Notes: generated by a model not told the origin, from the letters alone. Positions 1-9,331 are shown, counted from the first letter of the stretch. The stretch is DNA of 64,000 nucleotides from Paenibacillus xylanilyticus (GCF_013359935.1 NZ_JABMCB010000202.1:806001-870000), one strand, 5' to 3'. Numbers and translations are program-made.

Positions 1-185
1 CACTCCACTTTCCCGCTGTCTTTCAGCAACTTCCCAGTCAAAATATTCATCAACGTGGATTTTCCGACACCGTTTGCCCCGACTAAGCCTACACGCTCTC
101 CAGCAAGCAAACGAAAAGATACATTTTTAAATAACGTGCGATCTCCAAAATTGTGACTCACGTTCTCTACTGACAATAAACTCAT
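1..185 (-). CDS. ABC-F family ATP-binding protein, N-terminal fragment (runs off the left edge)
   Basis: Only the first 61 codons are in the window. The ATG at 185 opens MSLLSVENVSHNFGDRTLF, followed by an intact Walker A (GANGVGKST), and the frame is open to base 1. The start and the soluble ATPase core match ABC-F proteins, which act on the ribosome (translation factors or antibiotic protection) and have no membrane domain. Which ABC-F subgroup cannot be decided from this fragment. It has its own promoter at 267-295 and a small hairpin in its leader, so it is probably not part of the Tad-like operon upstream. Confidence 0.85.
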   Translation of the reverse strand, partial: MSLLSVENVSHNFGDRTLFKNVSFRLLAGERVGLVGANGVGKSTLMNILTGKLLKDSGKVE

Positions 186-266
186 AAGATGAGGTTGCTC
201 CTATCTATTTGACATTACTTTTTAATCGGTATTGTTGATACCGGTCAAGTTCTGAACTAAAACTCT

Positions 267-295
267 ATTTTAGCACAGGACCTGCCTTTTCTGAA
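267..295 (-). promoter_or_regulatory. Candidate SigA promoter for the ABC-F gene
   Basis: On the minus strand TTCAGA (290-295), a 17-nt spacer and TAAAAT (267-272) with an upstream TG form an extended -10 promoter. It sits between the end of the Tad-like operon and the ABC-F start. The roughly 75-nt leader holds an inverted repeat at 227-243 (CGGTAT, 5-nt loop, ATACCG). There is no U-tract, so this is a hairpin rather than a clear terminator. Confidence 0.45.
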
Positions 296-321
296 AGTAA
301 TGAAATAGCGCGGTGTCTTTC

Positions 322-1317
322 TCAATAAATGACTTTATTAATGTAACAATTGTGTTCAAAATACCCTTCCGCCGCAGCCTGCTTCGCATCCGTAAAAACT
401 TCCTCAGCTCGAAGATTGTTCTGACAAGTTGCTGGATAATAATACTTAATACCGGTTGAAGATTCTACACCTCCGATCACGGCTGTTCTTTTCACCAGTC
501 TACCGCCACCAATGGCATATGTATTAACTTTCTGGTTACCAACAGGCAAGCCCTGGATAAAGGCCATGATACCTGTGTCATTGATGGAATTGTACCAATC
601 TTCCTGTGATATGAGCGGCAGGGTAAACGTATAGGAAATCCCATTTCTTCTTGCGAACTCATTATGTCGATTGATGACCTCGGCGAGGTTTTCCTGAATA
701 CTCATAACGATGCGGGATCGCCTGACCTGATCAAACAATTCTGTATCTTGCAGCAATGGAATACCCGTACTTAAAGCAAGTTCGTTCTGAAAACCTTCGA
801 TCCATTTCCCCTGACTGGCATCATACGCGTACACATACCCATCGAGTGTAAAATTAATGCTGCTGCCATCAGAATCAGCGTAAGTATAGGGTATTTTAGG
901 ACCCCATACCTGTCGGAAAGAATCATCAGGTTCACCCGTCAACTCCGTCTCCTTTGCCAAAATATAATAACCATCATAATCGAGTACGACGACGGCCGGT
1001 ATGTAATCAAACAATGCTTTTATCGCATTTGGATTATCCTGTATGCCCATATTCAAAGCCATCGTCTGCGTGAATGTCTGCAGCGCCAGTTCTTTATCAG
1101 CCTTCACAAATTTGGTGGAGTCATAGCCTGCCTCACTGTTTTGTTTCTCGTTCTGATGCATTACGGTTCCCGCATCCAGTACTGCCGTTTGGAGCGCCGA
1201 TCTATACCTCTGACTTAAAATCTGGGCTTCTTCCGCATCTTGAGTGTTATGGGAAACGATCCAAAAGAATGGCAGAAAAATTAGAATAAACACAATGGAC
1301 AAATCAGTAATCTTCAT
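322..1317 (-). CDS. Membrane-anchored protein, last gene of the Tad-like operon
   Basis: About 331 residues; no named family recognised. There is one N-terminal membrane segment (about residues 5-22, MKITDLSIVFILIFLPFFW) followed by a long extracytoplasmic domain. A C-terminal region holds a Cys pair (YYPATCQNN and EHNCYINK) that could form a disulfide. The ATG at 1317 was chosen because GGAGG lies 11 nt upstream; the longer frame from GTG 1383 would overlap the preceding gene by 80 nt. As drawn it overlaps that gene by 14 nt, so translational coupling is likely. One-TM proteins at this position in Tad loci are usually TadE/TadF-type minor pilins or assembly proteins. That role is inferred from context only. 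Confidence 0.7.
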   Translation of the reverse strand: MKITDLSIVFILIFLPFFWIVSHNTQDAEEAQILSQRYRSALQTAVLDAGTVMHQNEKQNSEAGYDSTKFVKADKELALQTFTQTMALNMGIQDNPNAIKALFDYIPAVVVLDYDGYYILAKETELTGEPDDSFRQVWGPKIPYTYADSDGSSINFTLDGYVYAYDASQGKWIEGFQNELALSTGIPLLQDTELFDQVRRSRIVMSIQENLAEVINRHNEFARRNGISYTFTLPLISQEDWYNSINDTGIMAFIQGLPVGNQKVNTYAIGGGRLVKRTAVIGGVESSTGIKYYYPATCQNNLRAEEVFTDAKQAAAEGYFEHNCYINKVIY

Positions 1318-1855
1318 TAAGAACCATGCCTCCATAAGTGGTGAATACTGCTGATGCAGGGTCTGTGCCGTATAGCCACTCACGAAACAGCATGGCGGGT
1401 GTCCGATTGGTATTCTTAAGTGTGATTGTGAAAAAATCCCCCAGTGTCAGCGTATATCTGCGGAGCAGATCATCACCTGGAAACGTATCTGTGTCAGGAA
1501 ACAATGTTTCAAGAATTTGCGCCGAATAATATCCATCCTGTACCGTCTCGTACGTACCTGTGAACGTGCTTTGATCCATTGGGTCCGTATAGTGAGGGAC
1601 ATATTTTTTGTGCAAATGCTCCATCGTAATTTCATAGACATTGCCTGTTCGCGCCAGCTGTTCTTCAAATTCGGCATACATGCCAGGAGAAATATACCCT
1701 TTGGTTCGGACAGAATCCACAAAACGGGTAACCGTCTGATATACGGTCATTCGTGTCATATCATCCTGTCGATCTGCCGTTTCAGCAGCCGGGTATACAT
1801 AAAGCAGAAGTACTGCCAGCATAACTGCTAGCAGCTTGGATACAGCATTTATCAA
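1304..1855 (-). CDS. One-TM pilin-like or TadE/F-like protein
   Basis: About 183 residues, no recognised family. An N-terminal hydrophobic helix (NAVSKLLAVMLAVLLLYVYP) is followed by a soluble domain. The start is best placed at TTG 1855. This overlaps the stop codon of the upstream gene in TTGA and has GGAGG 9 nt upstream; the alternative TTG at 1876 would place that GGAGG inside the gene. The tight stop/start overlap shows coupled translation with its neighbours. A pseudopilin or assembly role in the Tad-like machine is inferred from position and topology. Confidence 0.7.
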   Translation of the reverse strand: MINAVSKLLAVMLAVLLLYVYPAAETADRQDDMTRMTVYQTVTRFVDSVRTKGYISPGMYAEFEEQLARTGNVYEITMEHLHKKYVPHYTDPMDQSTFTGTYETVQDGYYSAQILETLFPDTDTFPGDDLLRRYTLTLGDFFTITLKNTNRTPAMLFREWLYGTDPASAVFTTYGGMVLNEDY

Positions 1856-2250
1856 TTGATACTGGCCTCCTTCCAAAACGCAATTTTAAGCAGTTCCCCG
1901 CTCTCACTTCTTATAAACTCTGGCCTGTATGAGGCGGATACGGAAACAGGTATAGTCGCACTCTTGTTGATAAGCGGATCTATCGCATACGTATTCCCGT
2001 CCACATGGACTTCGACCGGTGTGCCTGTCATTTGTCTTACCGTATGTAATACCTCAGCTCCGCTGTATCTGAGTGGTTTGCTTATGTTTAATGTCGTGCT
2101 CATTCTTCCTTCCATGTTTTCTGTAGTGTTCATAGTAGAACTCAACGCACTGGATAAAACGCTAACACTCTGTTGTCCATACAGACAGGCTGTTACAAAC
2201 AGGACAATCGCGGTACAAAACAACATGAGTTGCTGTGTATTTTGGGACAC
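1852..2250 (-). CDS. Small one-TM protein of the Tad-like operon
   Basis: 132 residues from a GTG start at 2250. A membrane helix spans about residues 8-24 (LMLFCTAIVLFVTACLYG), followed by a Ser/Thr-rich stretch and a soluble domain. The Cys after TTA within the helix region is not a convincing lipobox. It lies 16 nt after the preceding gene and overlaps the next by 4 nt. Topology resembles TadE/TadF or pilin subunits, but I see no prepilin peptidase motif such as a conserved G followed by E at position +5. Function unknown; the pilus link is by context. Confidence 0.65.
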   Translation of the reverse strand: MSQNTQQLMLFCTAIVLFVTACLYGQQSVSVLSSALSSTMNTTENMEGRMSTTLNISKPLRYSGAEVLHTVRQMTGTPVEVHVDGNTYAIDPLINKSATIPVSVSASYRPEFIRSESGELLKIAFWKEASIN

Positions 2251-2266
2251 TATAAACCGACTCCTG

Positions 2267-2752
2267 TCAGGATTGCTGGAAGATCAGTCCTCTTACTACA
2301 TTGGATTTATCTTTTACGATAACTGCCTTGAACTTTCCACTCGGGTTGACGTATTGATTGTCTTTTTCACTCATGGTCTGGTTAATGCTGCCCACTTTGC
2401 TGTCTGGAGCAATGACCGAACCATAATCCGCATTATTAATGTCCTGGGAAATGTTTAATTCATTGCCATACCACTGGCCGCCCTTGTTTTTCCCTGTAAT
2501 GACCTGAATACCAAATTGATCTTTGTCCGCATATTTACGCAGCGCATTTGTAACCTGTGACCCACTGATTGTTGTTCCGTCATATACTGTAAAAGCGGCC
2601 TGAGACAATTCGGTCTGAATGTCAGCAAAGTTGTTCTGTGCCGTTTTGGTCGCCTCCTGGGCCGAAATAAACAGCAGCACCACAATCGTAATGAGGGCAA
2701 TAGTCAAAAAGATCCCTGCTGCCACTTTTAAAGCACTTGAAGCATTGTTCAT
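2267..2752 (-). CDS. Pilin-like protein with N-terminal hydrophobic helix
   Basis: 161 residues, ATG 2752 behind AGGAGG. A short basic N-terminus (MNNASSALK) leads into a strongly hydrophobic helix at about residues 10-30, then an alpha-helical spine (SAQEATKTAQNNFADIQ) and a beta-rich C-terminal domain. This is the layout of a major or minor pilin, or a Flp-associated subunit. It directly follows the TadB/TadC-like gene (gap 65 nt), where Flp pilin or TadE genes often sit. No family name can be given with confidence. Confidence 0.65.
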   Translation of the reverse strand: MNNASSALKVAAGIFLTIALITIVVLLFISAQEATKTAQNNFADIQTELSQAAFTVYDGTTISGSQVTNALRKYADKDQFGIQVITGKNKGGQWYGNELNISQDINNADYGSVIAPDSKVGSINQTMSEKDNQYVNPSGKFKAVIVKDKSNVVRGLIFQQS

Positions 2753-2817
2753 GTTAAATCCTCCTAGGTTTTAATATTTAAATATATCTCGGACCTGATA
2801 GGTTCAAGCATCAACCA

Positions 2818-4884
2818 TTACAGTTTCTGAATTTGTTCATAATAGATGTTCATTTGCAGGAAGCTCATGCCCACAAGCGGGATCACCAGATAAAGAAAAA
2901 TAAGGGCGTACATCGGTGTAAATCCAATCATTCTTCCCCATGAGGCTTTCACATCGATCATTTTGGTATATTCCTGCTTCCGCTGTTCAAAATAAAAAGC
3001 CATCATGCTGTCCAGATCATCGAATGCTTCCTGAATAGAAATTTTGCCGAGCGCAAGCTGCAGTTTATCCACCAGCCGCTGAAATTCAGGCAAGCCCGCA
3101 TCCTCTTTCAGTTGCTCAAGTGCGATCTCAGGCCCATGTTCAAAATGCAACAGACATTTTTGCAATGGCCGTTTGAAAATAACAGCAAACCGATTAAGCC
3201 ATTCCAGGATCTCTTCAACGGACATTCGATCCATCTCACGTAAAATGGAAATAACGGTCTGGTATTGGTATATTTCATGTCGCATGTCCATGCTGCGCAT
3301 TTTACGCTGGAACATCATGAGCCATATAGGCATGTAATATCCAACTGCACCAATACATATTGCAATGATTAGCTCCCACCAATGCAAGTACTGCTTGTTG
3401 TATACCTCCAGCTTTTGCATAATGCGTAGGCTCGTTTCAGTATGCGTATCAGGATCCAATGGGATGGGGGAAACCTGCTGTAACGTGTTAAACACTTCAT
3501 CATAGGTTACTCCACGTTTCATGCCTACCCGCTCCATAACCGCACGGTCCAAAGCTGTTTTTTCCGCAGCCTGATTCAGTTCCGCTTCGGCCATTGCACC
3601 AAACATTCGGTCATCTCTTACCGGATCGTACAGAACGTGATTCCGTTCAATGTGATGAAGCAGCAACACACAACCGATAGACAGAACGAAGCAGCTAGCA
3701 AACAACATCAGTCTGCGGATTGCCAGCCATTCGTATTTCAATTCAGTGCTGCTTTCCCGCATGAGCCTTATGGTTTGGCTGTAATTTGTAGTACCTGGCT
3801 TGGCTGCAAACAACATGCTCAATTTGCGAATGAAGGTCTGGTGGTATAAAAAACGATCCACGAGAGAATGTTTGCGTCCAGCTCGATATCGCGTTTCATC
3901 GTACTGCTGAAGTCTTTGCAGTAACAAATAGGCAAGAATAATGATGATATAAATTGATATTTTGGTTATAAATCCAAGCTTGCTGCGGTAAAACTCATCC
4001 ATGGTCGGAAAACTTCCCCTTGCCCAGCGTTCAATGGGAGCCGTGAACAATACCGGAGCCAGTGCAATCATATTTAACCCTTTTAAGAGGTAATCCAGCT
4101 TGTCCCGTCGCAAAATTTCCAAATGAATTTCCTGGGTCAGGTTTCCCAAACCTTTTAGGTATATTGATCCTTGGCTCCTGTCCTTATCACCAAATTCCAT
4201 TACCATAAATGAAATGCCGGCAAAAGCCTTCAGAAAACGATTGGGTGCAATCTCATAATATCGCTCCAAAGCTTCATTGGGGTCTGGTGATGTTAATGCC
4301 TCGTAGATCAATAGCACCTGCTCGGCTGCTTCGCCTACACCTGCTTCTCCTGCTTCATAAAGTGCTTCTTCGATCATTCCGTGCTGATGATAACGATGTC
4401 GCACATCCGCAAACAGATCCAGCATTTGAACCAGCAGCCGCTTCTCGATCCGATTCAGCCACATATCCACGACAAGACTATTCAGCACCACAGCGCAGAG
4501 TACAGACAAAATGACAAAAGCGATGCCCGGCTGCATAAGAAACAGCACTACACTGATGCTGCCATATCCCCCGGCAATAATCATAACAACCGTCATGGTC
4601 ATGCGTCGTAGTGATACTTCGTCTCCAACATGCCTGAAAGAGATCCGCTTTTGGATCAGATAGATGTAGGACGATAAGAGCGGTACCCTCATTCCCCAAC
4701 GGTAGGCTTGAAGCAGAAATGACCTCATCCACACCGTTCGACTGAACGAGGGAGTTAATGCTCCAGGAACTTTACTGTTGAAACCTCTTCCCTTTTTATG
4801 AATGAGATTTAGAACCAGAAGCGTAATCACCAGCCCGGATAAACATACACCAAGCAGGATGATGAGCAACGATTTAGTTGTCAT
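2818..4884 (-). CDS. TadB-TadC-like fused membrane platform protein (type II secretion F family)
   Basis: About 688 residues from ATG 4884, which overlaps the ATPase gene by 11 nt; the TTG-type start further upstream would overlap by 59 nt. Predicted membrane segments lie near residues 5-27, 97-117, 120-140, 275-290, 305-325, 395-415, 500-522 and 655-680. Two cytoplasmic helical blocks are visible, at about 140-270 and 525-650. Each sits between membrane helices, the arrangement of a T2SSF domain. Tad systems normally encode TadB and TadC as two proteins of about 300 residues, so this looks like a head-to-tail fusion. Role: inner-membrane platform driven by the adjacent CpaF-like ATPase. Confidence 0.75.
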   Translation of the reverse strand: MTTKSLLIILLGVCLSGLVITLLVLNLIHKKGRGFNSKVPGALTPSFSRTVWMRSFLLQAYRWGMRVPLLSSYIYLIQKRISFRHVGDEVSLRRMTMTVVMIIAGGYGSISVVLFLMQPGIAFVILSVLCAVVLNSLVVDMWLNRIEKRLLVQMLDLFADVRHRYHQHGMIEEALYEAGEAGVGEAAEQVLLIYEALTSPDPNEALERYYEIAPNRFLKAFAGISFMVMEFGDKDRSQGSIYLKGLGNLTQEIHLEILRRDKLDYLLKGLNMIALAPVLFTAPIERWARGSFPTMDEFYRSKLGFITKISIYIIIILAYLLLQRLQQYDETRYRAGRKHSLVDRFLYHQTFIRKLSMLFAAKPGTTNYSQTIRLMRESSTELKYEWLAIRRLMLFASCFVLSIGCVLLLHHIERNHVLYDPVRDDRMFGAMAEAELNQAAEKTALDRAVMERVGMKRGVTYDEVFNTLQQVSPIPLDPDTHTETSLRIMQKLEVYNKQYLHWWELIIAICIGAVGYYMPIWLMMFQRKMRSMDMRHEIYQYQTVISILREMDRMSVEEILEWLNRFAVIFKRPLQKCLLHFEHGPEIALEQLKEDAGLPEFQRLVDKLQLALGKISIQEAFDDLDSMMAFYFEQRKQEYTKMIDVKASWGRMIGFTPMYALIFLYLVIPLVGMSFLQMNIYYEQIQKL

Positions 4885-6700
4885 GCATTTCACCCCAGTG
4901 CTGCTCGATAAATCGTTCAAACTGTGCCGCATCCTGTAGGGTCATTTGATCCCGCATATCCATAATGCTGCCTGTGGAAATGGGAGCGGTAACTACATAT
5001 TCTCCATCCTTAAATTCAATTACATTTTGAAAAGCAAATCCGGCCCGTTCTTCTACACTGTCAACCTGCTCCGCACGGGGCAAGCACTCTGTAATTCGCT
5101 CAATGTATCTGCGCCCTTCGGGATCCTTTTTCATATGTACATCGAAATTGATGACACTGACGACCTGCTCCTCGGCGATGTGCTCATGTTGAAACATGCC
5201 TGTTTTGAGCAAAGAGTTGCGTAGTGAAAATACCAGATCACGGAACGTTTTGGCATGGTGGGTAAACAGGGTAAACAAACTGGCAACCTGAGACATCTGA
5301 ATCATCCAGGCAGCAACTTCATCACTCGCAACCTCTCCCAGAATATTGACCGTACCATCTGTTTTTTTCTGCAAATCCAGTCCTTGCTGCCCTGAAATAT
5401 GTTCCGTCTCCCGAAAGCTCAAAATATTACGACGACTGTAAATTCGCCGCAGCTGCAGCTCGAAAGCCATTTCTTGTACACGCAGGGTGTATGAGGCATA
5501 AATATGCTTAACCATCGCCATTAACAGAGTTGTTTTACCCGATCCCTGTGCACCAGTTACGGCCGTAATTCGGCTTCCTTTCATAAGATATTGCAATAAT
5601 GTAATTGGCAGCTCAGCATTGTTACCTGTAATCAACTGCTCCAGCGAAGCATTCGGAATATCGAATTTCCGGACGAAGAACGCCCATGACTCCGCAAAAG
5701 GAGGACGAACCACAACAACACGAGATCCATCTTTCATTTCATTGACCTTATATCCATTCGCTTCAGACAGCTGGCCAGGGTAATTATATTTATAAATATT
5801 TTGACATACCCTTTTCAGTTCACGAATACTGCCAAACGAGAGAAACGAAAGATGAATGGACTTCCCTTTATAAAATATCCAGACACTTTCCATACCACTT
5901 AAGGGAACTTCAACCGGAGTTTCCTCGAATCCATCTTCCAACAGATCATTCCACGAGGCTTGATGCTGAACCCTCATGTCCTGCATGGCATCCAGCATGC
6001 CGCTAACCCCACCGCTAACCCCGTCAATGCGCTGGTCTCTGATTTCATCTACAACCGAGAACCCTTTGTAATGCTGGTAGATCCGCTGGACGATAATATC
6101 CGTTTTTTCCCTAAACCCAAGTTCACGGTATTCACATTCAAATACGTACCGGATGTCTTCCTCGGAAATGTAATATCCACCGCCATCATCGGCACCATCC
6201 TCCAATCGGAGCCTGCCCAGATCGTACGTATCAATTAAGCGCGACAAGGCATCCACGCCGAATTGCTGCCGGTACAGATAAAAGACAATCTCAAACCGAT
6301 CCTGAATGGATAACAGCTCGGGTTCCGCGAAAAGTATGACTTCGTCAACATTAGTCTTGTTCAAACCAATGCTTCGAGTGAGTAAATCACCAATCAGATT
6401 TTTAACATACGTTTTGTCACTAATACTGCCAGAGACACAACCTTTTAGTGCTTTTCTCATCTCGGCACGCTGATTGATTCTCCTGCGATATTCTTCTTCA
6501 TGAAGTCCTACATCAGCAAGCTGACTATGGCTCAATTCATGTAGCGAGTTCTTTACCTGCTCAGTAAGCATTTCAATCGTGAATGCTTCCCGTTCAGGCA
6601 TTCCTGCATTTTTATGCCGATTGAAAGCCTTGGTTTTGTGCCAGATGTATGTAAAAGCTACGATTAAAATGAAACTGATCCCTATCATATTCCAGAGCAT
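4874..6700 (-). CDS. CpaF/TadA-type secretion ATPase with N-terminal membrane anchor
   Basis: 608 residues, ATG 6700. The C-terminal half carries a VirB11/CpaF ATPase core: Walker A GAQGSGKT at 383-390, Walker B-like VNILGE at 451-456, and a His box (THHAKTFRD) at about 480-488. This is the motor that powers pilin assembly or substrate export. Two things are odd for a CpaF. Residues 4-20 form a hydrophobic helix, probably tethering the ATPase to the membrane, and a roughly 230-residue N-terminal extension precedes the core. It sits between the CpaE-like genes and the TadB/C-like fusion, as in Tad loci. The ATPase looks catalytically intact. Confidence 0.88.
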   Translation of the reverse strand: MLWNMIGISFILIVAFTYIWHKTKAFNRHKNAGMPEREAFTIEMLTEQVKNSLHELSHSQLADVGLHEEEYRRRINQRAEMRKALKGCVSGSISDKTYVKNLIGDLLTRSIGLNKTNVDEVILFAEPELLSIQDRFEIVFYLYRQQFGVDALSRLIDTYDLGRLRLEDGADDGGGYYISEEDIRYVFECEYRELGFREKTDIIVQRIYQHYKGFSVVDEIRDQRIDGVSGGVSGMLDAMQDMRVQHQASWNDLLEDGFEETPVEVPLSGMESVWIFYKGKSIHLSFLSFGSIRELKRVCQNIYKYNYPGQLSEANGYKVNEMKDGSRVVVVRPPFAESWAFFVRKFDIPNASLEQLITGNNAELPITLLQYLMKGSRITAVTGAQGSGKTTLLMAMVKHIYASYTLRVQEMAFELQLRRIYSRRNILSFRETEHISGQQGLDLQKKTDGTVNILGEVASDEVAAWMIQMSQVASLFTLFTHHAKTFRDLVFSLRNSLLKTGMFQHEHIAEEQVVSVINFDVHMKKDPEGRRYIERITECLPRAEQVDSVEERAGFAFQNVIEFKDGEYVVTAPISTGSIMDMRDQMTLQDAAQFERFIEQHWGEMHDN

Positions 6701-6707
6701 CGGAGAT

Positions 6708-7538
6708 TCAGGCTCCCCTTTCCAGCCTCTTCAGAACAGTACGCATACCTGCGCCGTCCATAATCAGGCGAGCGAGTTCAGCCATACTCGCGGCCATGCT
6801 CCCTTTACGAGGATCACGGCTGTCACTTAATCCTTCAAGCTGTAGATATGCAGCAGTATCCCGTCGATTCGCAGCATCCAGAAACCCAGTCGTATAGGGC
6901 AATATCGATATCGAACCTTTGTAACGGAAACGTCGCCGAATGTTGTTGACTGTCGCACGCGCTTGCGGATCATACTTGTTAATAACAACATGCATATTTT
7001 GGTTACTCAACCTTTCGGGCCTGATTTGTTCAAAAAACAATTCCAGATCCCTCATGTTTTGAGTCAAGTTCACTACAACATAATCAGCCTGTGCCAATAA
7101 AGCTGCCGCATCCAACCCATCACGGTCAACATCCAGCAGAACCAGATCATAGTACTCGTTCGCCACGTTCAGCAGAGCTTTCAGTGTGTCCACATGTTCT
7201 TTCTGTGAGCGCTCCATCCTGTTAATTCTACCCGTCAGCAGATCCAACCGTTCCTGAAGCAAAGGCTTCGTATAATCTCTCAAGTTATGCTTGTTCAGGC
7301 TCCCGCTTATATGTAAACGTTCGGCTGCATCCCAGCCTCCTTCTTCAAATCTGAATAGAGAGTCAGTATGCCCGGATTCAATGGATGGGAGGGAGGCCTC
7401 GATCCCACTCTCGGCAGGACCTGTATTAACTAATAAAATTCTGGTTCTGTACTGAAGTGCCATGGCGTAGGCGCTAATTACTGCACTGGACGTACTGCCT
7501 GAGCCTGCAAAAGGGCTCCAAAACAATATGTTACTCAT
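6708..7538 (-). CDS. CpaE/TadZ/MinD-like protein with degenerate P-loop
   Basis: 276 residues, ATG 7538 overlapping the upstream stop in ATGA. The fold signature is MinD/ParA-like: an N-terminal beta strand and P-loop region, RILLVNTGP as the second strand, a DLVLLDVD strand, and a late VVINKYDP stretch. The P-loop reads PFAGSGSTSS, with neither the signature nor the Walker lysine, so ATP hydrolysis is doubtful. CpaE/TadZ proteins localise Tad machines at cell sites and often have altered P-loops. Its position just before the CpaF-like gene fits this role. Confidence 0.75.
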   Translation of the reverse strand: MSNILFWSPFAGSGSTSSAVISAYAMALQYRTRILLVNTGPAESGIEASLPSIESGHTDSLFRFEEGGWDAAERLHISGSLNKHNLRDYTKPLLQERLDLLTGRINRMERSQKEHVDTLKALLNVANEYYDLVLLDVDRDGLDAAALLAQADYVVVNLTQNMRDLELFFEQIRPERLSNQNMHVVINKYDPQARATVNNIRRRFRYKGSISILPYTTGFLDAANRRDTAAYLQLEGLSDSRDPRKGSMAASMAELARLIMDGAGMRTVLKRLERGA

Positions 7539-8257
7539 GCTCTCATCCTTTCCGCTTCCTTAATGGCCCGGCGGCTCCGAACACTTTCCCATCCGGTCAA
7601 CTGCTCAACTAGTTGGCACAACGATTTTTTGTAACTACGTGATAAAGGTCCTAACAGAACCCGACGGTGATGTTCATTTTCCAGCTTCACTGCAGCTGTC
7701 AGTTCATCCCATGGAAGCATCAATGATTCTCCTGTCCATACGAATGGACTTCCCTCCAGATACGCCCATAGATAACGTTCCTCCAGTTTACAGTCCACAG
7801 CATTGATTAGAATGCGCTGAAACGGAAGTTCACTTGGCAAGGACTGCTCTTCAAGAAGCCGCCTCAACCAGCCTTTTCCTCGTTCCAGATTGTAACGCTC
7901 GTAATCACTCACCCAGACACGAATATCAGCAGTGAGCCAGAGTTCCCTTGAAGCAAAATGGGAGGTTTCCATGTCATATAAGATATAATCATACGATTCC
8001 AGTCCTTCTCCGCTTGCCTCCAAATGACTCTCAACTGCAGCCGAAGTCACAAAATGACAGGCAATATCAAAACCCTCAAATTCGGTAATTCGGAGCGAAT
8101 GCTGCGCTTCCCCCACCCCATACCCGTACTTTTGTTGTAATGTTCCGTCAACCAGCAAAACCCGCTTGCCTGAAGCAGCTAAAATTTTGCTCAAATATAA
8201 CATCAGATCATTTTTCTCACATAGACCGGCAAAAATCCAAGTATGCAAAGCGGCCAC
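7535..8257 (-). CDS. Second degenerate MinD/CpaE-like protein
   Basis: About 240 residues. GTG 8257 is the longest start. TTG 8248 is as likely, because AAAGGGG lies 9 nt before it but only 1-2 nt before the GTG. ParA/MinD-like strands are visible: HTWIFAGL, then KRVLLVDG, then DYILYDMET. The P-loop position reads LCEKNDLM, so no Walker A remains. C-terminal motifs FQRILINAVDC and the LE(E)RYL region follow the MinD layout. It overlaps the next gene by 4 nt. Probably a structural or localisation subunit of the Tad-like machine paired with the next gene product; the exact role is unknown. Confidence 0.65.
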   Translation of the reverse strand: MAALHTWIFAGLCEKNDLMLYLSKILAASGKRVLLVDGTLQQKYGYGVGEAQHSLRITEFEGFDIACHFVTSAAVESHLEASGEGLESYDYILYDMETSHFASRELWLTADIRVWVSDYERYNLERGKGWLRRLLEEQSLPSELPFQRILINAVDCKLEERYLWAYLEGSPFVWTGESLMLPWDELTAAVKLENEHHRRVLLGPLSRSYKKSLCQLVEQLTGWESVRSRRAIKEAERMRA

Positions 8258-8326
8258 ACCCCTTTCAAGATATAATTAAATCGTTGTTAACCGAATTTAG
8301 TGAAATGAATTATTTGTTTATTCTTA

Positions 8327-9331
8327 CTATTCCCCACCGGTCAGCAAACTTTTTTGTTCGTCCGATGATGTGGGAGAGTCAGTTGCATTATGATTTTCAA
8401 GCTTGCTTCCTGTTCCGTCATTCCATATTACATCGTCGGTAGTATTATTGGAGCCAGGTCTGCTGTTATAGGACACCGATGATTGCGCAACATCTTGTTC
8501 AACACTTTGTGATGGTACTGTCATAGCTGCAGCAAGGGAGCTTTCAAGCGAACTCCTTACCTGTCTCGACAACTCCTGTTCTGCCCTGCGAACGATATTC
8601 GGGTCGCTTTCCAGCAGTTTCAATACTTCACTGTTAGCAGGGTACGTCGGGATTGCAGCTGTCTGGAATTGAGGCTCAACATAAGTGAGTGCATATATTG
8701 AAGCTTTATGTAAGTAGGCATCTACGATTGCACTGGACAGGGACAGAATTTCTTCTTCTGTCATCGTAATCCACAACGTTGCTGCATTTAAGCGTTCCAC
8801 TTTCTTTTTGGACAGAAGGATATAGTCCTGACCAGTTGGAAACTGGATACGAATATCAATGTTGTCGCCTTGCTCGAGTGAAGATGGTAATAAAACGACC
8901 TGCAGTTCGCGATTTCTTAGATCTGCCGGGGCTGGCGTGTCTTCGTATACCATTTCGGTTGTAATGGCTGTTCCTTTTTTTAGTTCTATTTTGGCTACTT
9001 GACCTTCCATCTGTTTCGTACTGGACCATAAATTACGTGGTGCCTGAGCATCCGGGACTGCAATAAGCTTAATATCCTCATGCAAGATTGGTTCTCCTGC
9101 TTCAATATCCCGAACCGTTACCCAACCCTGAGCTCCTGTGTTCCATTGCTGAAGCAATTCAGCTTCCTTTTGTTCGTATGCTGAAGCATACCGGGACTCC
9201 ATTTCAGATCTGGTATCATTCATCGTCATAACGTTATAGATGACGTATCCTCCGAATATCAACCCTACTGCTCCCGCTCCGGTTAGTCCGGCATAGATCA
9301 TTTGTCGGCTTTGTTTTCTTAATTTGGACAA
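8327..9331 (-). CDS. CpaB-like SAF domain protein, membrane-anchored
   Basis: About 334 residues from TTG 9331, chosen because AAAGGAG lies 8 nt upstream; GTG 9349 would place that ribosome site inside the gene. One membrane helix at about residues 12-32 (MIYAGLTGAGAVGLIFGGYV) is followed by an extracytoplasmic SAF domain (VTVRDIEAGEPILHEDIKLI), then a Ser/Asn-rich tail. CpaB/RcpC proteins with SAF domains act in Flp pilus biogenesis at the envelope. In a Gram-positive without secretin a wall-facing role is likely. It starts 26 nt after the kinase gene ends. Confidence 0.8.
   Translation of the reverse strand: MSKLRKQSRQMIYAGLTGAGAVGLIFGGYVIYNVMTMNDTRSEMESRYASAYEQKEAELLQQWNTGAQGWVTVRDIEAGEPILHEDIKLIAVPDAQAPRNLWSSTKQMEGQVAKIELKKGTAITTEMVYEDTPAPADLRNRELQVVLLPSSLEQGDNIDIRIQFPTGQDYILLSKKKVERLNAATLWITMTEEEILSLSSAIVDAYLHKASIYALTYVEPQFQTAAIPTYPANSEVLKLLESDPNIVRRAEQELSRQVRSSLESSLAAAMTVPSQSVEQDVAQSSVSYNSRPGSNNTTDDVIWNDGTGSKLENHNATDSPTSSDEQKSLLTGGE

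Noticed and set aside
227..243. Attenuator of the ABC-F gene
   Set aside because: The hairpin is short and has no U-run, so transcription termination is not supported.
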